A DNA stretch of 53,232 bases. Source: an uncultured Pelagibacteraceae bacterium (lineage in GTDB: Bacteria > Pseudomonadota > Alphaproteobacteria > Pelagibacterales > Pelagibacteraceae). Location: positions 1-53,232 of the forward strand of contig CACHJL010000004.1 of assembly GCA_902580135.1 (NCBI GenBank). Reading direction: 5' to 3'. Position numbers and translations under genes: made by a program. A model generated the notes under the pieces. The model searched no databases. It was given only the letters and a program-made list of their open reading frames with translations, and was not told where the DNA came from. Positions 15,720-24,335 of this stretch are shown piece by piece (the stretch's first letter is position 1; every line of letters begins with the position of its first letter).

Positions 15720-16802
15720 TTATAAGATTCTTTTATAGCTTTCAATGATCTTATCCCAATGAAAATTTTGGGAATACAATTTTGCTGCTTTTCCATACTC
15801 TAAATGCTTATTATTTTTAAATATTAGATCTATATGAGAATAAATATCATCTAAATTATTTCCATCACAAATAAGTCCAGTTTTTTCGTGAATAATTGCA
15901 TCGGAAGCTCCACCATCTTTTCCACCTATAGATGGAATCCCATATTGTGCCGCTTCAATAAAAGCAATACCAAAACCTTCTACAGAACTATTATGTATTA
16001 TTGATGGCATTATAAAAATGTTTGATTTTGCAACCAAAGCATTTTTTAAATCATTTGGAACATCTTTTAAAAAAATCACATGATTTTCTAATTTAAGCTC
16101 TATTACCAACTTTTTTAAATTTTCTTCTTCATCTCCATATCCAATGCAAGTGTAAATAATATCAGGATAAATTTCTTTAAGATTTCTAACTGCCATTATT
16201 ACTTTTTGGTGGTTTTTTCTTTTATCAAATCTTGAAACTGTAATGAGTTTATATTTTTTTCCTTTTAATATTTCATCAGCTTTAATGAGATCATTTTTAG
16301 GAATTTTTGAAACTGGATCTACACCAGGATTAATTACTTCTATTCTGCTTTCTTCTACCCCGATCTCTATTGCTAAATTTTTAGTAAATTTAGAATTTGC
16401 AATAACATGGTCTACATTATTTAAAACTTCTAGAATTTTTTTATTAATTCTTGATCCTTTTTTATGATTAATTTCTTTTGAATGAATTAAACATATTTTC
16501 TTTTTTTTTGATTTGATTAATTCCAAACTTTTCCAGTGATCTGAAATTATACATTTAACTTTTTGATTTTGATTTAAATATTCGTTTACCAAATGTGGTT
16601 TTCTATATTTTCTTAATATTTTAATACCTTTTACTCTTTCAATCGAAAACGAAACTTTTTTATCAAACACTTCATGATTTTCGCTGTAGTCAGCAAATAC
16701 TTTTATCAAGTCAATTTTAGCAAGAGATTTTGCAAGACCCCACATTAGATTCTGCATTCCTCCCACTTCAGGAGGAAATGTTCTTGTAACAATTAAAAAC
16801 AT
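15720..16802 (-). CDS. GT4-family glycosyltransferase
   Basis: A 360-residue GT-B type glycosyltransferase. The N-terminal half has TFPPEVGGMQN, the usual acceptor-domain opening of GT4 enzymes. The C-terminal half has the Rossmann donor domain, with TVSRFDKRKNHQKVI (the SRL.. K..D equivalent) and the donor motif PSIIHNSSVEGFGIAFIEAAQYGIPSIG containing the ExFGI...EA signature. It probably transfers a sugar from a nucleotide donor onto a lipid or surface glycan at the cytoplasmic membrane; donor and acceptor cannot be told. Its start overlaps by one base the stop of the thioredoxin-like gene upstream. Confidence 0.82.
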   Translation of the reverse strand: MFLIVTRTFPPEVGGMQNLMWGLAKSLAKIDLIKVFADYSENHEVFDKKVSFSIERVKGIKILRKYRKPHLVNEYLNQNQKVKCIISDHWKSLELIKSKKKKICLIHSKEINHKKGSRINKKILEVLNNVDHVIANSKFTKNLAIEIGVEESRIEVINPGVDPVSKIPKNDLIKADEILKGKKYKLITVSRFDKRKNHQKVIMAVRNLKEIYPDIIYTCIGYGDEEENLKKLVIELKLENHVIFLKDVPNDLKNALVAKSNIFIMPSIIHNSSVEGFGIAFIEAAQYGIPSIGGKDGGASDAIIHEKTGLICDGNNLDDIYSHIDLIFKNNKHLEYGKAAKLYSQNFHWDKIIESYKRIL

Positions 16803-17359
16803 TAGTTTTTAATCCATTTTATATTACAACCCATACTCGGTATTTGTTCTTTTGGACCTACACCAGTTTTAGCTATCATTTTCATTGCCTTTAATAAATC
16901 GCTATCTCCACCTTGAACAGGTTTTAAATCTTTTAACTCCCTTATTCTTCCTCGGTATTGAAGTTCTAGATTATTATTATAACCAAAAAAATCTGGCGTA
17001 CATACAGCATTATATTTTTTTGCAATTTCTTGTTTCTCATCAAAAATATAAGGAAAACCAAACTTATTATTATTAGAAAACTCAATCATTTTTTCAAATG
17101 AATCTTCTGGATAATTTACAGTGTCATTTGACATAATCGCTACAGATTTAATTCCGTCTTTTTCTAAATGTTTGCAATCTGAAACTATCTCTTCGATTAC
17201 AGCCTTAACATAAGGACAGTGATTGCAGATAAACATAATTAAAGTTCCCTTTTCACCATTAATGTCATTTAAAGAAATTATTTTATGATCTGTTGATTTT
17301 AGTTCAAAGTGATCTGCTTTTTTCCCAAAATCACATATTGGAGTTTTTGTAAGCGACAT
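16802..17359 (-). CDS. Thioredoxin-like AhpC/TSA-family protein with a CNHC motif
   Basis: A 185-residue thioredoxin-fold protein of the type often annotated as thioredoxin family or peroxiredoxin-like. The redox site is CNHC at residues 45-48 in LIMFICNHCPYVK, a CxxC form typical of this subgroup. The cis-proline region is CTPDFFGYNNN. There is no signal peptide, so it is cytoplasmic. The partner is not known. It is divergent from the gamma-carbonic-anhydrase-like gene (20 bases apart) and overlaps by one base the glycosyltransferase gene it precedes. Confidence 0.8.
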   Translation of the reverse strand: MSLTKTPICDFGKKADHFELKSTDHKIISLNDINGEKGTLIMFICNHCPYVKAVIEEIVSDCKHLEKDGIKSVAIMSNDTVNYPEDSFEKMIEFSNNNKFGFPYIFDEKQEIAKKYNAVCTPDFFGYNNNLELQYRGRIRELKDLKPVQGGDSDLLKAMKMIAKTGVGPKEQIPSMGCNIKWIKN

Positions 17360-17379
17360 GATAAAAGAATATATAAATT

Positions 17380-17892
17380 ATGTTTTACGATTTGGAAAAT
17401 AAAAAACCAAAAAACTCTGGCGAAAATTGGGTAGCACCTAATGCTACAGTTATTGGCGATGTTACTTTGGAAAAAAATACAAGTATTTGGTTTAATGCGA
17501 CATTAAGAGGAGACATAGAAAATATACATATAGGAGAAGGATCAAATGTACAGGATGGTAGTGTTCTACATACTGACCCAGGGTACCCTTTAAAGGTTGG
17601 ACGAAATGTTACTATCGGACATTTAGTTATGCTTCATGGATGCACCATAGGAGATAATAGTTTAATTGGAATTGGAGCTGTTATTCTTAACAATACAAAA
17701 ATCGGAAAGAATTGCATCATCGGAGCAAAAGCCTTAATAACTGAAAATAAAGATATTCCAGATAACTCTCTAGTTGTAGGATCCCCTGGTAAAGTTATTA
17801 GAAAACTTACAGAAGATGAGATTGCAGCTGTTCATAAAAATGCAGTTCGTTACCAAGAAAACTGGAAAAAATACTCAAAATCTTTAAAATAA
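17380..17892 (+). CDS. Gamma-carbonic-anhydrase-like hexapeptide-repeat protein (YrdA/PaaY type)
   Basis: A 170-residue left-handed beta-helix protein with many [IV]-G-x-x repeats (NATVIGDVTLEKNT, IGEGSNVQDGSVLH, VTIGHLVMLHGCTIGDNSLIGIGA). The three zinc histidines of gamma carbonic anhydrases are in place at H64, H81 and H86. The length matches the short YrdA/PaaY/CaiE group rather than the longer Cam enzymes, so activity as a carbonic anhydrase is likely but not certain; thioesterase or unknown roles exist in the group. Only 4 bases separate it from the secreted gene that follows. Confidence 0.85.
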   Translation: MFYDLENKKPKNSGENWVAPNATVIGDVTLEKNTSIWFNATLRGDIENIHIGEGSNVQDGSVLHTDPGYPLKVGRNVTIGHLVMLHGCTIGDNSLIGIGAVILNNTKIGKNCIIGAKALITENKDIPDNSLVVGSPGKVIRKLTEDEIAAVHKNAVRYQENWKKYSKSLK

Positions 17893-17896
17893 AAAA

Positions 17897-18895
17897 ATGA
17901 AAAAAGTTATACTAACATTTTCATTTTTAACTATTTTAATTTCAAACGTCTATGCTGACAAATGTTATGATAGCGATACAACACCAGTTATTTTAGATAG
18001 CGATAAAAAACCTGGTAGATTTTTTGAAGATCAGCCAGATGTTAACGATGATTTTCAAATTCATATTGTTTATACCTTATTAAAAGACTCTAAAGATAAA
18101 GAAGGGGATATCAACGGAAAGTTGGAAAAATGGATTGAAACTGCAGATAAATGGATTTTAAAAACTACAGCAAAAGCAAACAAGGAATCAAATTTTAATA
18201 ATGGAGAAGGTCAGAAGTTAAAATGGGATAGACGTAAAGACGGAAAGTTAGATATTACATTTCTTAGATTAAACAGAACTAAGAAAGACATGAAAAAGTC
18301 TAAGTGGGGTAGTTGTGGAAATGTATTTGGAAGATCTATAGCTAATAATGGCATGAACAATCCTAAGAAAATTTATTTTAACTTTGGAGATTATACTCAT
18401 AAAGATTGGCCATTTTCTGGTGGGTTTCCAATATTTAGTGTATTTTCTAAACATCAAAAAAAATGGCCACTTAATAATAAAGAGGTCGGATATTTTATAT
18501 TGCACGAGGTATTGCATGCTATGGGAGGAATTTTTACATGTTCACCAAATTTTTTTGAAGGACATAACACAAAAAATAATAAAAGCAGTGGTGATATGAT
18601 GTCAAGACATGTTGGTGAAGGAGGTAGAAAGCTAGATCCAAAAAATGATGATTATTGGGGGCACAAAAATAAAACTTGCCCAGACATGCAAGACAGCGTT
18701 TACTTTACACCTACATCAGACACTCCTTTTGATCCTTTTGAAGTTACTTGCTTGCCAAAGGATAAATGGAAATTTACCAAACATGATTACCAAAATATTG
18801 AAGATAGAAGAGGAAAAGGTGGACAGTGTTTTTACGCTCGAGGAGATGTTAATGTACCTTGGAAAAATGAACTTGGTATATTTGAAAGAAATTAA
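17897..18895 (+). CDS. Exported putative zinc metallopeptidase (HExxH), first of a tandem pair
   Basis: A 332-residue exported protein; the signal peptide MKKVILTFSFLTILISNVYA is cleaved near residue 20. The central helix carries HEVLHAMGG (H203, E204, H207), a zinc-peptidase HExxHxxGG motif. Further on, GDMMSRH resembles a metzincin Met-turn, and a later EGHNT could give the third ligand. Several cysteines (FTCSPN, KTCPDM, EVTCLP, GQCFYA) suggest disulfides. It shares the opening KPGRFFEDQPDV-DD-QIH, the block DINGK-EK and the block TPTS-P-DPF with the next gene, so the two are paralogues. I know no named family; the peptidase role is inferred from the motif. Confidence 0.65.
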   Translation: MKKVILTFSFLTILISNVYADKCYDSDTTPVILDSDKKPGRFFEDQPDVNDDFQIHIVYTLLKDSKDKEGDINGKLEKWIETADKWILKTTAKANKESNFNNGEGQKLKWDRRKDGKLDITFLRLNRTKKDMKKSKWGSCGNVFGRSIANNGMNNPKKIYFNFGDYTHKDWPFSGGFPIFSVFSKHQKKWPLNNKEVGYFILHEVLHAMGGIFTCSPNFFEGHNTKNNKSSGDMMSRHVGEGGRKLDPKNDDYWGHKNKTCPDMQDSVYFTPTSDTPFDPFEVTCLPKDKWKFTKHDYQNIEDRRGKGGQCFYARGDVNVPWKNELGIFERN

Positions 18896-19834
18896 ATGAA
18901 AAAAATATTATTAGCATTACTAATTAGTTTATTTAGCACATCTCTATTTGCTTCAGATGAAAAACCAGGTAGGTTTTTTGAAGATCAACCAGATGTTACA
19001 GATGATTATCAAATTCATTTTATTTATATGTTAGCTGCTGATGGTAAAGACCGTGAGTATGATATAAATGGTAAAATAGAAAAATATGCCGAACAAATGA
19101 ATAAACTTCATGAAAAGCATAGTAAAAAAGTTAAAGGTTCTTCAGGAGCTAAAAAATATAAATTTGATTATCGAAAAGATGGAAAATTAGATGTTACTTT
19201 TATTCGTTTAGATAAAAAACGTAAAAAACTTAATAAACATATAAATAATAATTACAGAGGATGGTTGTGGTTAAATGGATTTAATAATCCAAAAAAACAT
19301 TATTTTACATTTGCTGATGTCACAAGTCCAGATGGTGGTGAAGGTGGAGTTGGAATGGCATCAGTTTTTTTAAAAAGCAAATACAACAGAAAAGCAGTTA
19401 ACATGATCCGTACAGCTGTTCATGAATTACATCATGCAATGGGAGGAGGTTTTGCTTGTGTTCCGGGTATGAGTGGAAATGCTCATTGGTCAGGAAACAG
19501 ACAAGATACAATCCAGTTACAAATTTTTATGGGAAAAGCTTATGTTCATGATGAAGAAGGATGTCCAAAAGGAGAAGACTCGGCTTATCTAACACCAACT
19601 TCAAAAGATCCTTATGATCCATTTAAACTTATATGTTTAAATGAATGGGGTAAGTACAATCATCCAAAACTAGTGAAACTTAGAGAAAAACAAGCCAATG
19701 ATCTTAAAAAAGGTAAATGGAATTATAGAAGTGGAGGATCTGGATGTAAGTTTACTTATTGGGACAGAGATGGATCAGGTGGAATGAAAATATTTGATGA
19801 GCAAGAAGCAAAAAGAGCCTATGAACGTCATTAA
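18896..19834 (+). CDS. Exported putative zinc metallopeptidase (HExxH), second of a tandem pair
   Basis: A 312-residue exported paralogue of the preceding gene, starting on the base right after its stop. The signal peptide is MKKILLALLISLFSTSLFA. The zinc motif reads HELHHAMGG (H176, E177, H180). It shares KPGRFFEDQPDVTDDYQIHF, DINGKIEK, FDYRKDGKLDVTFIRLDK and DSAYLTPTSKDPYDPF with its neighbour. It lacks the neighbour's GDMMS turn; QLQIFMG might replace it. The C-terminal cysteines FACVPG, EGCPKG and LICLNE are conserved in spacing with the first copy. The pair has diverged widely, implying an old duplication rather than a recent one. Confidence 0.65.
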   Translation: MKKILLALLISLFSTSLFASDEKPGRFFEDQPDVTDDYQIHFIYMLAADGKDREYDINGKIEKYAEQMNKLHEKHSKKVKGSSGAKKYKFDYRKDGKLDVTFIRLDKKRKKLNKHINNNYRGWLWLNGFNNPKKHYFTFADVTSPDGGEGGVGMASVFLKSKYNRKAVNMIRTAVHELHHAMGGGFACVPGMSGNAHWSGNRQDTIQLQIFMGKAYVHDEEGCPKGEDSAYLTPTSKDPYDPFKLICLNEWGKYNHPKLVKLREKQANDLKKGKWNYRSGGSGCKFTYWDRDGSGGMKIFDEQEAKRAYERH

Positions 19835-19854
19835 ATAATTGGTTAAATTTACCA

Positions 19855-20433
19855 ATGAAAATATTTTTAGTTCTATCAATATTATTTTTCGTATCTTTTA
19901 CTAGCCTTGGCTATGGAGGTGAAAGATTTATTCCTCTTGAGTTATTTACAGGTGGAGAAATTAGAAGTGATACTGAAATAAAGTTTACAAAAGCAAATTT
20001 AGTTTTTGGAGACAAAAAAAGAAAAAAAATAATAGGTCCTGAAGACTGGGAACATCCTAATACAGGAGAAAAAATAAAAGTTTATAAAAGAACAAGAAAA
20101 GGTCAAAGTGGTTTAAAAACACAGTTATTCACCATAACAAATGATGGTCAATGTATTGGAAGAGTGTGGGATAGTAGACGTGGTGGACGAGTAATTAAAA
20201 ATGGGTGCAAGTTTCCCCTAGGTGTATGGAAAGAAGGTGAAACTAGAACTTTTTTAGGTTCATCAGGAGGAAAAACTAGAAAAATTGAACTAAAAATTTT
20301 GAAATTAGGAAAAAAACAAAAAGATAGCGTAAAGTTTAATTGGAAACTTTATGATGGATCTGGAAAATTAATGGATAATAACGATTATACTTTTTCACCA
20401 GGTAAAGCAATGTCTGGACTTAAAGATCATTAA
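19855..20433 (+). CDS. Hypothetical exported protein next to the metallopeptidase-like pair
   Basis: A 192-residue exported protein: the signal peptide MKIFLVLSILFFVSFTSLG is cleaved near residue 19-21. The mature part looks all-beta and basic, with a cysteine pair (DGQCIGRVWDS and KNGCKFPLGVW) about 20 residues apart. I do not recognise a family. It lies 20 bases after the second HExxH gene on the same strand, so it may be part of the same secreted set, as a substrate, inhibitor or partner; that is conjecture. Its end overlaps by 4 bases the end of the convergent small membrane gene. Confidence 0.55.
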   Translation: MKIFLVLSILFFVSFTSLGYGGERFIPLELFTGGEIRSDTEIKFTKANLVFGDKKRKKIIGPEDWEHPNTGEKIKVYKRTRKGQSGLKTQLFTITNDGQCIGRVWDSRRGGRVIKNGCKFPLGVWKEGETRTFLGSSGGKTRKIELKILKLGKKQKDSVKFNWKLYDGSGKLMDNNDYTFSPGKAMSGLKDH

Positions 20434-20633
20434 TCAAATAGAAGGCTATTAATAGAATAAATTATTAATCCTAAAATAATTATAAAAAAAATACCAAAAG
20501 CAACTTGTTCTAGTGATTTTTTTTTAACTTTAGTTTTGCCCTGTTTGTATTTTCTTATTTGAATTATGCCAAATCTCATAGTGAATATACCTATAATTAT
20601 TAGAGATAAATAAAATATAAAACTATATAGCAT
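20430..20633 (-). CDS. Hypothetical small two-span membrane protein
   Basis: A 67-residue protein with two hydrophobic helices (LYSFIFYLSLIIIGIFTMRFG and QVAFGIFFIIILGLIIYSINSLLF) separated by a strongly basic loop (RKYKQGKTKVKKKS). It overlaps by 11 bases the end of the carbonic-anhydrase-like gene upstream, which suggests translational coupling. No family is recognised. The helix-loop-helix layout with a positive cytoplasmic loop fits a real small membrane protein. Confidence 0.5.
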   Translation of the reverse strand: MLYSFIFYLSLIIIGIFTMRFGIIQIRKYKQGKTKVKKKSLEQVAFGIFFIIILGLIIYSINSLLFD

Positions 20634-21027
20634 TTTTTAGAGATAAAACTTTAAAGGATACTTTAATTTTAGGAAATTGTTTTTTTAAATTCTTTTTTAA
20701 TTTATTAAATGAATTTTTATGTATCCTGTTTTCAATTGATGAGTTAAATTTCTTATTATTATTTGCTATTTTTGCTGCACCACAATCTTTATGATTAACA
20801 ACAATCAGTTTGTTTATTTTGTGCAATTTTATTGATGTTTCTAAATTTTCCCAAAATGTAGAGTGCCATTTTTTAAATTTTTCATTTGTTACGCCAATTG
20901 AACCTCCGGCAATAGTAAAGGCACTGAATTTTCCTGTAAGTTTTTTTTCTTTTAAATATTTATGCACTGGTTTTTGGAATCTTGGATCCATGCAAGATAG
21001 GACCATTGCTTCATATTTTTTTGACAT
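20623..21027 (-). CDS. Beta-carbonic-anhydrase-like zinc protein, short form
   Basis: A 134-residue cytoplasmic protein with the beta-carbonic-anhydrase metal signature: SCMDPR (C12, D14, R16) and NHKDCGA (H79, C82), plus the glycine-rich FTIAGGSIG. Canonical beta enzymes have about 200 residues, so this is a short variant and may be regulatory or have another activity. It follows the FMN-protein gene by 4 bases on the same strand. Carbonic anhydrase activity is plausible because all ligands are present, but the length leaves room for doubt. Confidence 0.7.
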   Translation of the reverse strand: MSKKYEAMVLSCMDPRFQKPVHKYLKEKKLTGKFSAFTIAGGSIGVTNEKFKKWHSTFWENLETSIKLHKINKLIVVNHKDCGAAKIANNNKKFNSSIENRIHKNSFNKLKKNLKKQFPKIKVSFKVLSLKNAI

Positions 21028-21031
21028 AACT

Positions 21032-21637
21032 TTATGGAACCAACCAACTTTCTTTATTATTTTCTATATCAAATCTAGCTCTTCTATGACCTTTTGCAGC
21101 TAAATAAAGCCATTCAATACTTTGAATTTTACACTGAATAACAGTAAAATTTTTATAACCTTCTTCACTTTGTTCCATTGAAAATTCGAAATTATCTAAT
21201 TCAGGTTTTAATCCAGATGTTGGAGTAGGAGACTCTGTACCAGGCCCATTATCAACTAAATAACATTTTCGACTAATGTGACCTGTTTTTTCCCAAGAAC
21301 TTTTAGTTACCTCATTGTTGTGATTAATAGTACATACTGCTTTTAATCTTACTTGGATTTTTTCTTCCTTATCGTAAAAAAGCATAGAAGCATTTTTATT
21401 ATTTTTTATTTTAGGAATTTTATCTGATCTTATATCGCTATGAAATTGTACTAGATTATTTGTTTGATCAGATTTTCTAAGAACTACTATTCTTCCATCA
21501 AAGTCTTTTTGATCTCCGCAAATAAATACAGGAATTCTAAATTGAGAACTTCTATTAGTCACAGCATCATCTAGCATTGACCAGATCTTTTTTTTGATCT
21601 CGATAAAATCCTCGTAGTAAGGAACAGTATCACTCAC
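21032..21637 (-). CDS. Pyridoxamine 5'-phosphate oxidase-related FMN-binding protein
   Basis: A 201-residue split-barrel flavoprotein of the PNPOx-related (Alr4036-like) group. The FMN-binding core is visible in GRIVVLRKSDQTNNLVQFHSDIRSDKIPKIKNNKNASMLFYDKEEKIQVRLKA. The C-terminal part (IQSIEWLYLAAKGHRRARFDI) resembles the PNPOx dimerisation region, including HRRARF. True PdxH reads differently there, so I keep the looser name. It lies 3 bases after the dehydrogenase gene on the same strand, so both may serve one pathway, but the substrate is not visible. Confidence 0.75.
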   Translation of the reverse strand: MSDTVPYYEDFIEIKKKIWSMLDDAVTNRSSQFRIPVFICGDQKDFDGRIVVLRKSDQTNNLVQFHSDIRSDKIPKIKNNKNASMLFYDKEEKIQVRLKAVCTINHNNEVTKSSWEKTGHISRKCYLVDNGPGTESPTPTSGLKPELDNFEFSMEQSEEGYKNFTVIQCKIQSIEWLYLAAKGHRRARFDIENNKESWLVP

Positions 21638-21640
21638 AAA

Positions 21641-22516
21641 TTATTTTTTCTTTTTTAAAAGAGCAATCAAGCTAGAGTTATCCCAACGATTACCACCCAT
21701 TTCTTGAACTTTAGCGTAATAACCATCTACAATTTCTGTCACTGGAATTGGAGATCCATTTCTTTTTGCTTCCTCAATTACAATTGCTAGATCTTTTCTC
21801 ATCCAATCTACAGCAAAACCAAAATCAAATTTATTATCTGTCATTGATCGATATCTATTTTCCATTTGCCATGATTGCGCAGCTCCTTTTGAAATAGTAT
21901 CCATAACTTTATCCATATCTAGGCCAGCATTGATACCAAAGTTAATAGCCTCGGATAAACCTTGCACAGCACCTGCTATACACATTTGGTTCATCATTTT
22001 AGTAAGTTGACCACTTCCAGATGGGCCAATTAGGTTTACTTTTTGACTATAACAGTCAATTATATGCTTAGCTTTTGAAAATATTTTTTCATCACCACCG
22101 ACCATTACAGTTAATTTTCCACTTTCGGCACCTGGCTGTCCACCAGAGATAGGCGCATCTAAAAAATCAAAACCCTTATCTTTTGCAGCTTTATAGAGCT
22201 CTCTACAAATTTCAGCTGATACAGTTGAATTATCAATATACACGGAACCTTTTTTAGCTGTATTGTATAACCCATTTTCACCCATTGAAACTTCCCTTAG
22301 GTCATTGTCATTTCCAACGCAGGTAAAAATATATTCAGCATCTTTAGCAGCCTCAGCTGGTGTATCCGCTTTTGTTCCTTTGTATTCACTAATCCATTTG
22401 TCTGCTTTCGATCCCGTTCTATTAAAAACAGTTACATTATGTCCCGCTTTTGATATATAACCAGCCATTGGATAACCCATTACCCCAAGACCTATGAAAG
22501 CAACATTACAAGTCAT
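21641..22516 (-). CDS. NAD(P)-dependent beta-hydroxyacid dehydrogenase (3-hydroxyisobutyrate dehydrogenase family)
   Basis: A 291-residue dehydrogenase with the N-terminal Rossmann motif FIGLGVMGYPMAGYI, the substrate loop DAPISGGQPGAESGKLTVMVGG, and the catalytic-lysine region GSGQLTKMMNQM. These are the family blocks of 3-hydroxyisobutyrate, tartronate semialdehyde and glyoxylate/succinic-semialdehyde reductases. Which acid is reduced cannot be settled here. Its start lies only 11 bases from the divergent MFS gene, so its promoter must lie inside that gene's coding region. Confidence 0.85.
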   Translation of the reverse strand: MTCNVAFIGLGVMGYPMAGYISKAGHNVTVFNRTGSKADKWISEYKGTKADTPAEAAKDAEYIFTCVGNDNDLREVSMGENGLYNTAKKGSVYIDNSTVSAEICRELYKAAKDKGFDFLDAPISGGQPGAESGKLTVMVGGDEKIFSKAKHIIDCYSQKVNLIGPSGSGQLTKMMNQMCIAGAVQGLSEAINFGINAGLDMDKVMDTISKGAAQSWQMENRYRSMTDNKFDFGFAVDWMRKDLAIVIEEAKRNGSPIPVTEIVDGYYAKVQEMGGNRWDNSSLIALLKKKK

Positions 22517-22527
22517 AAATATTTTAT

Positions 22528-23736
22528 ATGTTTAAAAATTTAAGTTTAAAAGTAATTATATTTGGATTTATTTTTACATTTTTTTCTAGTTTTGGACAGA
22601 GTTTTTTTATTGGATTATTTAATTCGAGCATAAGGGAAACTTTATCCATCACACATGGACAATTTGGCACCATTTATGCATTAGCCACTCTATGCAGTAG
22701 TTTGCTTCTGATTTGGATGGGAAAGAAAATAGATGATGTAAATGTGTTAAAATTTGCAATTTTTGTTACATTTCTTTTGTCTTTCTCAACTTTTTTCTTT
22801 TCTAAAACATCATCTGTTACTTTTTTGTTTGTTGCTATTTTTTTATTGAGATTTTCCGGACAAGGAATGATGTCTCATACAGCATCGACTACAATTTCAA
22901 GATATTTTACAAAGTCTAGAGGTAGAGCGTTAAGTATTGGATGGTTTGGTTTATCATCTGCTGAATTTATTTTACCAGTTTTAATAGTTTATTTATTAAC
23001 CTTAATGGCTTGGCAAGAATTGTGGCTAATTTTTTCATTAATAATTTTAATCTGTTTACCCTTGGCATCTTATTATTTAGTTAAAGATGTAAAATTAAAT
23101 ACTAGAGAAACCAATGCAGACAAAAATTCTAAGGAAGAAAAAATAAAAAACTGGAAAAGAATTGAAGTATTAGGTGATTATAGATTTTATATTATTTCAC
23201 TGAATATGTTAGCAATGCCTTGGATTGCTACAGGTGTTTTTGTTTATCAATCGTTTATTACAAATTCAAAAGGATGGGGCGATTATATTATTGCCCAATC
23301 TTTTATGTCTTATTCAATTTTTTCTGTAATAACATTGTTAGTCTCAGGTTATTTAATAGATAAATTTACAAGTAGAAAATTGCTTATCTATATGAATGTC
23401 CCACTATTGTTAGGAACTTTTATAATCATATATTTTGATGCTCCACAATCAGCTTTTTTATTTTTGGGACTTGTAGGTATTTCCAATGGACTAGCTAATT
23501 TATTAGGATCATCTACATGGGCAGAAATTTATGGTGTTAAATATATTGGATCAATTAAAGCGTTGACCACTGCTCTAATGGTGTTTGCTACTGCTTTTGG
23601 AACGGCATTATTTGGTTTTTTAATAGATGCTAGGTTTTCAATAGAAGAAATCGCAACAATTTCCGCGATCGCAATAACCGTATCAATAGCGTTGCTTTTC
23701 TTGATAAGAAACAAGTTAAATCCTGTTTATTTATAG
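22528..23736 (+). CDS. Major facilitator superfamily transporter
   Basis: A 402-residue polytopic protein with about 12 membrane helices and MFS features: GMGKKIDDVNVLKF-type loop (LIWMGKKIDDVNVL) after helix 2, GRALSIGWFGLSSAEF in helix 5, and a basic central loop (NADKNSKEEKIKNWKRIE) between the two six-helix bundles. The substrate is unknown. It is divergent from the dehydrogenase gene, and the small gap means both promoters overlap coding sequence. A role in moving an organic acid related to that dehydrogenase is possible but unproven. Confidence 0.82.
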   Translation: MFKNLSLKVIIFGFIFTFFSSFGQSFFIGLFNSSIRETLSITHGQFGTIYALATLCSSLLLIWMGKKIDDVNVLKFAIFVTFLLSFSTFFFSKTSSVTFLFVAIFLLRFSGQGMMSHTASTTISRYFTKSRGRALSIGWFGLSSAEFILPVLIVYLLTLMAWQELWLIFSLIILICLPLASYYLVKDVKLNTRETNADKNSKEEKIKNWKRIEVLGDYRFYIISLNMLAMPWIATGVFVYQSFITNSKGWGDYIIAQSFMSYSIFSVITLLVSGYLIDKFTSRKLLIYMNVPLLLGTFIIIYFDAPQSAFLFLGLVGISNGLANLLGSSTWAEIYGVKYIGSIKALTTALMVFATAFGTALFGFLIDARFSIEEIATISAIAITVSIALLFLIRNKLNPVYL

Positions 23737-23779
23737 ATACTGCTTGATTTTTTTTATCTCGAGGTATATGTAACCGATC

Positions 23780-24310
23780 ATGGCTAGAGTTACAGTAGAA
23801 GATTGTATAGATAAAGTTGAAAGTCCTTATGAGTTAGTTTTGGTCGCTAAAGAAAGAGCAACTCAATTAAATTCAGGCTTAGAACCGACCTTAGATAGAG
23901 ATAACGATAAAAATACTGTTATTTCTTTAAGAGAAATTGCAGAAGAAAAAATAAAGGTTAAAGAATTAATTGAATCAGCAGTATATAAGTTAAGAAAACA
24001 TGTTGAGCAAGTTGACGATACAGGTGACGAAGAAGAAGAAATAGGTGATGATTTTGAGAACTTATACAAAGGTGAAATTTCAAAAAGCGGTGTTCCAATT
24101 CTTCCATCAAAAAGAGCTAGAAAAATTCCAGAAAAAATTCAAGTTTCAAATGAAGATTTAGAAGAACTACAAAACAATAACGAAACATCAGCCCCAGAAC
24201 CTGTCGAAAGCACTGATGAAGAAGCTTCATCAGATGTTTCTTTAGATGAAATTAAAGAAGAAGAAGTTCAGGCAGATGAACAAGCTGACCAAGAATCTTC
24301 AAATAGTTAA
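23780..24310 (+). CDS. rpoZ: RNA polymerase omega subunit with long acidic C-terminal tail
   Basis: The first 75 or so residues are a typical alphaproteobacterial omega subunit: [30 protein letters not shown], then [15 protein letters not shown]. Omega binds the beta-prime subunit and helps polymerase assembly. At 176 residues this copy is longer than the usual alphaproteobacterial form (about 120-140). The extra part (from about residue 82) is highly acidic, with [15 protein letters not shown] and a Glu/Asp/Ser-rich end, and is likely disordered. It precedes dusA by 25 bases on the same strand. Confidence 0.88.
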   Translation: MARVTVEDCIDKVESPYELVLVAKERATQLNSGLEPTLDRDNDKNTVISLREIAEEKIKVKELIESAVYKLRKHVEQVDDTGDEEEEIGDDFENLYKGEISKSGVPILPSKRARKIPEKIQVSNEDLEELQNNNETSAPEPVESTDEEASSDVSLDEIKEEEVQADEQADQESSNS

Positions 24311-24335
24311 AAAAATAAGATATTAATCTTACATC

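Noticed and set aside
18269-18899. ORFs 18269-18517 (-), 18384-18599 (+) and 18645-18899 (+)
   Set aside because: Shadows inside the first HExxH gene, without family features.
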